Assembly: GCF_006937785.1 (NCBI RefSeq)
Contig: NZ_SJEE01000005.1
Span: forward strand, 62,001 to 126,000
Direction of reading: 5' to 3'
DNA: 64,000 nt
Source of the DNA: Pseudanabaena sp. UWO311
GTDB taxonomy: Bacteria; Cyanobacteriota; Cyanobacteriia; Pseudanabaenales; Pseudanabaenaceae
The position numbers and the translations under genes are program-made. Position 1 is the stretch's first letter; each line of letters begins with the position of its first letter. Positions 60,938 to 64,000 of this stretch are shown here, in pieces. Below the pieces are notes generated by a model. It ran no database searches. It was not told where the DNA came from and saw only the letters and a list, made by a program, of their open reading frames with translations.

Positions 60938-62374
60938 TCACGATTTTTGAATTGTATTTACCACACGACGGCGAGTTTCTAAGATCTGGCTTATTTCACG
61001 GGCAAAACTAGGCTGGCGATCGATCATTTGATTAACAGCATTTGCAGATAGAGTCATCACCTCTAAATCCTCGATCGCTGTTACTGATATCGGACTATGC
61101 TCACCAGAAAAAAGCGTCATCTCACCAAAAAACTCGCCAGTCTTGATTGTTAAAAGCTCATGTTCGATATGCTCGCGATCGCTAACAGACATGATCGCCG
61201 TACCAGCGATCACAATATATAGCGCATTGTTACTGACTCCTTGCCAGATTACTTTCTCACCCGCGCCATAATGTTGTAGATCAATCCCATCGGCTACAGA
61301 GTCAGGATTTTGTAATGGCACAAAGGCTGGAACAGATTGCAGGCTCTCGGTAAATTTTTTGGAATTGCCCTTCGCCTGTAACGTCGGCCCATTAAAATGA
61401 TAAAGAGTCCGAATGGGAAAAGGAATTGTTAGGCTATTGCGTTGGGCGGCATACCAGATACGACTCATAAAGCGATCGCGAATACTTTCAATATTGCTGT
61501 AGTCATCGATAAAAAATTTTACTTCGTAGGTAATCGCAAAGTCATCGTAGGAAATTGTATAAATCTCTGGCTCTGGGTCTTTTAAAATGCCTTCAGTCTC
61601 TAGAGCCGTAGTCAACAGAACATGTTTGGCTAAATTGGGCGGATCATTATAGGAGAATCCATGGCGAATCCGTTCTGCATGAATAGGGATTGGGCGGCTA
61701 AAGTTGCGAATAATTTCATTGCCTATAAGTTTATGAGGAATAATCACCATTTCGCGCTCAAAGGTTTGCAAACGCACGGCTCGCCAATTGATGTCTATCA
61801 CCTGTCCCGTCAATTCACCGACTTGCAACCAATCGCCCACTGAGAAAGGACGCTCAAATATCAGCGCAATTCCTGACATGACACTACCGAGAGTATCTTG
61901 GAGCGCTAAACCAATCACAATCGAGCTAACTCCAAGAGCTGTAACCAATCCTGCGAGATCGGCATTCCAGACCTTAGCAAGGACGATCGCTACTCCTAAA
62001 AGTACCAAAAACAAACGAAATAAATCAATTAAGAGTTTAGGAACTCGCGCCCGCCAAGTATCAGCTTTTGCTTGCTCAAAAATGATCGCGTTCAGTAACG
62101 ACAAGGCTGCGTGCAGTACACAAATCCAAAATAGAGTTTGGACACTTTTAACAATGTCATCATCAGCAGGACGTTGCAACACATACTGAATAAACAGCAT
62201 GAACGCGAGCATTGGCAGTACCAAGTTTCGCACTACTTGTAAGGTGGCTGCGAGAGGACGGCGGCGATGTTGTAGGCGATAAATAACTTCGCCAAGGATA
62301 ATTACTGATAGAGCTAATCCGACAATTAAAGCGATCGCTGAAATAAATAAATGATTGGCACTAGGTTGCAGCAT
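60938..62374 (-). CDS. MscS-type channel with cyclic-nucleotide-binding domain
   Basis: A 478-residue membrane protein. Several spans occur in the first ~170 residues; the MscS pore and cytosolic domain follow (LVTALGVSSIVIGLALQDTLGSVMSG, QVIDINWRAVRLQTFEREMVIIPHKL). The last ~130 residues are a cyclic-nucleotide-binding fold (IVIAGTAIMSVSD, GEFFGEMTLFSGEHSPISVTA). In cAMP-binding relatives the phosphate cassette has an Arg near the end (RxA); here it reads HSPIS, so cAMP binding is uncertain. Co-transcribed with the upstream NYN gene (24-base gap). Confidence 0.88.
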   Translation of the reverse strand: MLQPSANHLFISAIALIVGLALSVIILGEVIYRLQHRRRPLAATLQVVRNLVLPMLAFMLFIQYVLQRPADDDIVKSVQTLFWICVLHAALSLLNAIIFEQAKADTWRARVPKLLIDLFRLFLVLLGVAIVLAKVWNADLAGLVTALGVSSIVIGLALQDTLGSVMSGIALIFERPFSVGDWLQVGELTGQVIDINWRAVRLQTFEREMVIIPHKLIGNEIIRNFSRPIPIHAERIRHGFSYNDPPNLAKHVLLTTALETEGILKDPEPEIYTISYDDFAITYEVKFFIDDYSNIESIRDRFMSRIWYAAQRNSLTIPFPIRTLYHFNGPTLQAKGNSKKFTESLQSVPAFVPLQNPDSVADGIDLQHYGAGEKVIWQGVSNNALYIVIAGTAIMSVSDREHIEHELLTIKTGEFFGEMTLFSGEHSPISVTAIEDLEVMTLSANAVNQMIDRQPSFAREISQILETRRRVVNTIQKS

Positions 62375-62398
62375 ATTGTGATTTCCAAATAGGGAAGC

Positions 62399-62944
62399 TT
62401 AATTCAAACTATTGCGCCACTTAGCTAATTGAGCTTTGGTCTGACTATCAATGCGATTTCCCAATAAATTATTCGTATTCGCTTTTTGATTCTTTTGACG
62501 ACTTTGAACCGATCGCATCGTAGCTTCCACTTCCTGTTCTAGCGCTGGTGCTGATAGCCACTCCGCCCCAAACCCAACTGCGGTTAACTGCTGAGCACGA
62601 TCGGATGTCACCACAATAATGCGTTTTAAATGTCTTAGAGGATCACGGCGATACTTGCCACATTGACGCTCGATATAAGTATCCGCCGTTTCGTTGTGAT
62701 CGGTAAAATATAATCTTAGATTTTTGGTTATTTTTTCGGCTTTAGCTGGTGTCGCCTGCACATAAGCATCGAATACTAAAGTCGTTTTATAGCCGTGATA
62801 AGCACTAAAGTTCACCATCGTCTCGGTTAAATGCGATCGGGCAATATCAAACCCTTGCAGATCTCGAATTTCCTGCAAGTGCTTCCAAAACCCAATTACG
62901 TTATAGCCGTCCACCAACATAACTGGTGGATGTTCCGAAGACAT
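62399..62944 (-). CDS. NYN-domain protein (YacP/Rae1-like)
   Basis: A 181-residue PIN-like NYN protein: MLVDGYNVIGFW supplies the first aspartate, LVFDAYVQATP and ETADTYIER the others, and IIVVTSDRAQQLTA completes the acidic set. Bacterial relatives (Rae1) are ribosome-associated endoribonucleases. It precedes the MscS-type channel. Confidence 0.85.
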   Translation of the reverse strand: MSSEHPPVMLVDGYNVIGFWKHLQEIRDLQGFDIARSHLTETMVNFSAYHGYKTTLVFDAYVQATPAKAEKITKNLRLYFTDHNETADTYIERQCGKYRRDPLRHLKRIIVVTSDRAQQLTAVGFGAEWLSAPALEQEVEATMRSVQSRQKNQKANTNNLLGNRIDSQTKAQLAKWRNSLN

Positions 62945-63437
62945 AGTATTAGACCGCTAGTTAGAATTACTTATTTCAATTCTGACATTAGACTTTACAA
63001 ATGTTGCATTTGTCACCGATCAAATACCACATGGTTTTAATCTCTCTAACTTTAATGTCATCATGACTCAAATGGCGATAGCGAACTCACATTAACTTTA
63101 GGTGTATAGCAATGCAAGAACCCAAAAGATGAGTGGCGGCGCGAAGCGCCGCATCACTAATTCTTGGTTGGGAATATCCTCAATCATTTATGAGATTAAA
63201 TAGTTTGAGAAATTGCAACTCTTTGAGTCGCACTCTCTCAAATTATTTAGGATTGCTATATCACTATCAAATTTGATATTCTTTTAAACTATGAGGTGAT
63301 TTTAAAGTTAATCTCGTTGCTATTAGCCTAATAGATCCATAATTATGCTGATCTTGCCGGACTAAGTAGTATAAAGTTTTTTTTGCTGAGATTGCTCAAT
63401 AAGAAGTTAGAGGAATTTTTAAATCAGGGAGCATTTT
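62945..63437. other. Intergenic region, one degraded palindrome
   Basis: 493 bases with no gene. At 63115-63167 a weak palindrome has a GGCGC-GAA-GCGCC apex with CAAGAA/TTCTTG ends (a decayed NP1-like copy). GGGAG seven bases before the 63438 ATG is a good ribosome-binding site. Confidence 0.5.
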
Positions 63438-63935
63438 ATGACCATAGAAAGCCTTCTAACACTCTATAAAATACCTATTCTTTTATTAGTATTTTTATCT
63501 CCTTGGCTAGCTTACTACATTTGCATATTTGTTCCTGGGACTAAAGAGGAACCCTATGTATTAAGTGTAAATTTGAGCATATCTGCATTTGTAGCTATTG
63601 TGTTCGCTGGTTACATAGCCTATGCCAGCAATACTGGAGTCTGGGGAAAATTAGGCAAGGAAGCGGATATTTTGTTGCTTTTATCTGCCCCTTATCACGT
63701 AATCTGCTCGATTATTCTTGCGAAAAAACGGATGCCACTTAGTCGGATTCCAGCCTTTAAATTCATCCAAGGCTTGATGTTAATGTCAATGGTATTCATA
63801 TTTTTATCATGGATTTCTAGCAGGATTCATTTATATTTCTTCTCATACTTGCCTTTTAACTCATTTTTAATAATTTTGGCAATAGTTCTCCTAATAGGTT
63901 ATGTAGGCTATACCAAAGTCTTTGGAGAAGATTAG
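63438..63935 (+). CDS. Hypothetical integral membrane protein, 165 aa
   Basis: Not recognised. About five hydrophobic spans (IPILLLVFLSPWLAYYICIF, LSISAFVAIVFAGYIAY, ADILLLLSAPYHVICSIIL, FIQGLMLMSMVFIFLSW, FLIILAIVLLIGYVGY). GC content is lower than in its neighbours. The ATG at 63438 has GGGAG upstream. No context gives a function. Confidence 0.65.
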   Translation: MTIESLLTLYKIPILLLVFLSPWLAYYICIFVPGTKEEPYVLSVNLSISAFVAIVFAGYIAYASNTGVWGKLGKEADILLLLSAPYHVICSIILAKKRMPLSRIPAFKFIQGLMLMSMVFIFLSWISSRIHLYFFSYLPFNSFLIILAIVLLIGYVGYTKVFGED

Positions 63936-64000
63936 TATAAATAAGCTATAGAGTGGACTTCTAGTGTTTAGAATTTGGAGAAGACAGAATTGATATTTAA

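Overview
The window is cyanobacterial chromosome. Evidence: the octamer GCGATCGC (HIP1) recurs throughout, and there are genes for photosystem II PsbI, a high-light-inducible protein, the catalytic subunit of ferredoxin-thioredoxin reductase, and a complete kaiA-kaiB-kaiC clock cluster. The gene content and abundant intergenic palindromes look like a non-heterocystous filamentous genus such as Pseudanabaena; that placement is inference.

Layout. 1-7.4 kb: 3' end of ftsH, an MBL-fold hydrolase, an ammonium transporter with a CRP-type site far upstream, a GAF protein, psbI overlapping an ABC exporter, and smpB. 7.6-17.5 kb: a serine/threonine kinase, pheA, a 1003-residue adenylate cyclase with a urea-binding-type receptor domain, and a hybrid histidine kinase whose two receiver domains lack the phosphoacceptor aspartate. 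17.8-20.8 kb: kaiA, kaiB, kaiC. 20.8-38 kb: mostly housekeeping (trmB, trpS, ftrC, tandem crcB, ileS) mixed with signalling genes (two-domain ComFB, CheW, two-component proteins, a second cyclase with a missing catalytic arginine). 38-53.3 kb is accessory: a REP-associated transposase (RAYT) between two direct-repeat REP blocks, a NACHT-GUN4 fusion, a DUF433/DUF5615 toxin-antitoxin pair between 59-bp direct repeats, a radical SAM/glycosyltransferase pair, formaldehyde dehydrogenase, HicBA, and a two-gene AAA + TPR-STAND-WD40 operon. 53.3-64 kb: a cobalamin riboswitch before an unknown gene, a GST/MarR divergent pair with palindromic operators, an hli gene, a three-gene substrate-binding/VWA operon, an MscS channel with a cyclic-nucleotide-binding domain, and a NYN-domain protein.

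How parts may work together. Two cyclases, a CRP-type site and a cyclic-nucleotide-domain channel suggest cAMP signalling. The clock cluster has a divergent kinase with pseudo-receivers. Several NTPase and toxin-antitoxin genes beside repeats form a conflict/defence-like island.

The most unusual feature is the intergenic DNA. Nearly every gene end carries a long, often perfect palindrome (stems of 15-28 bp) with a 3-nt loop, most often GC-RAA-GC. Some belong to nested families in which the outer arms and apex are conserved while the intervening stem differs from copy to copy but stays self-complementary.
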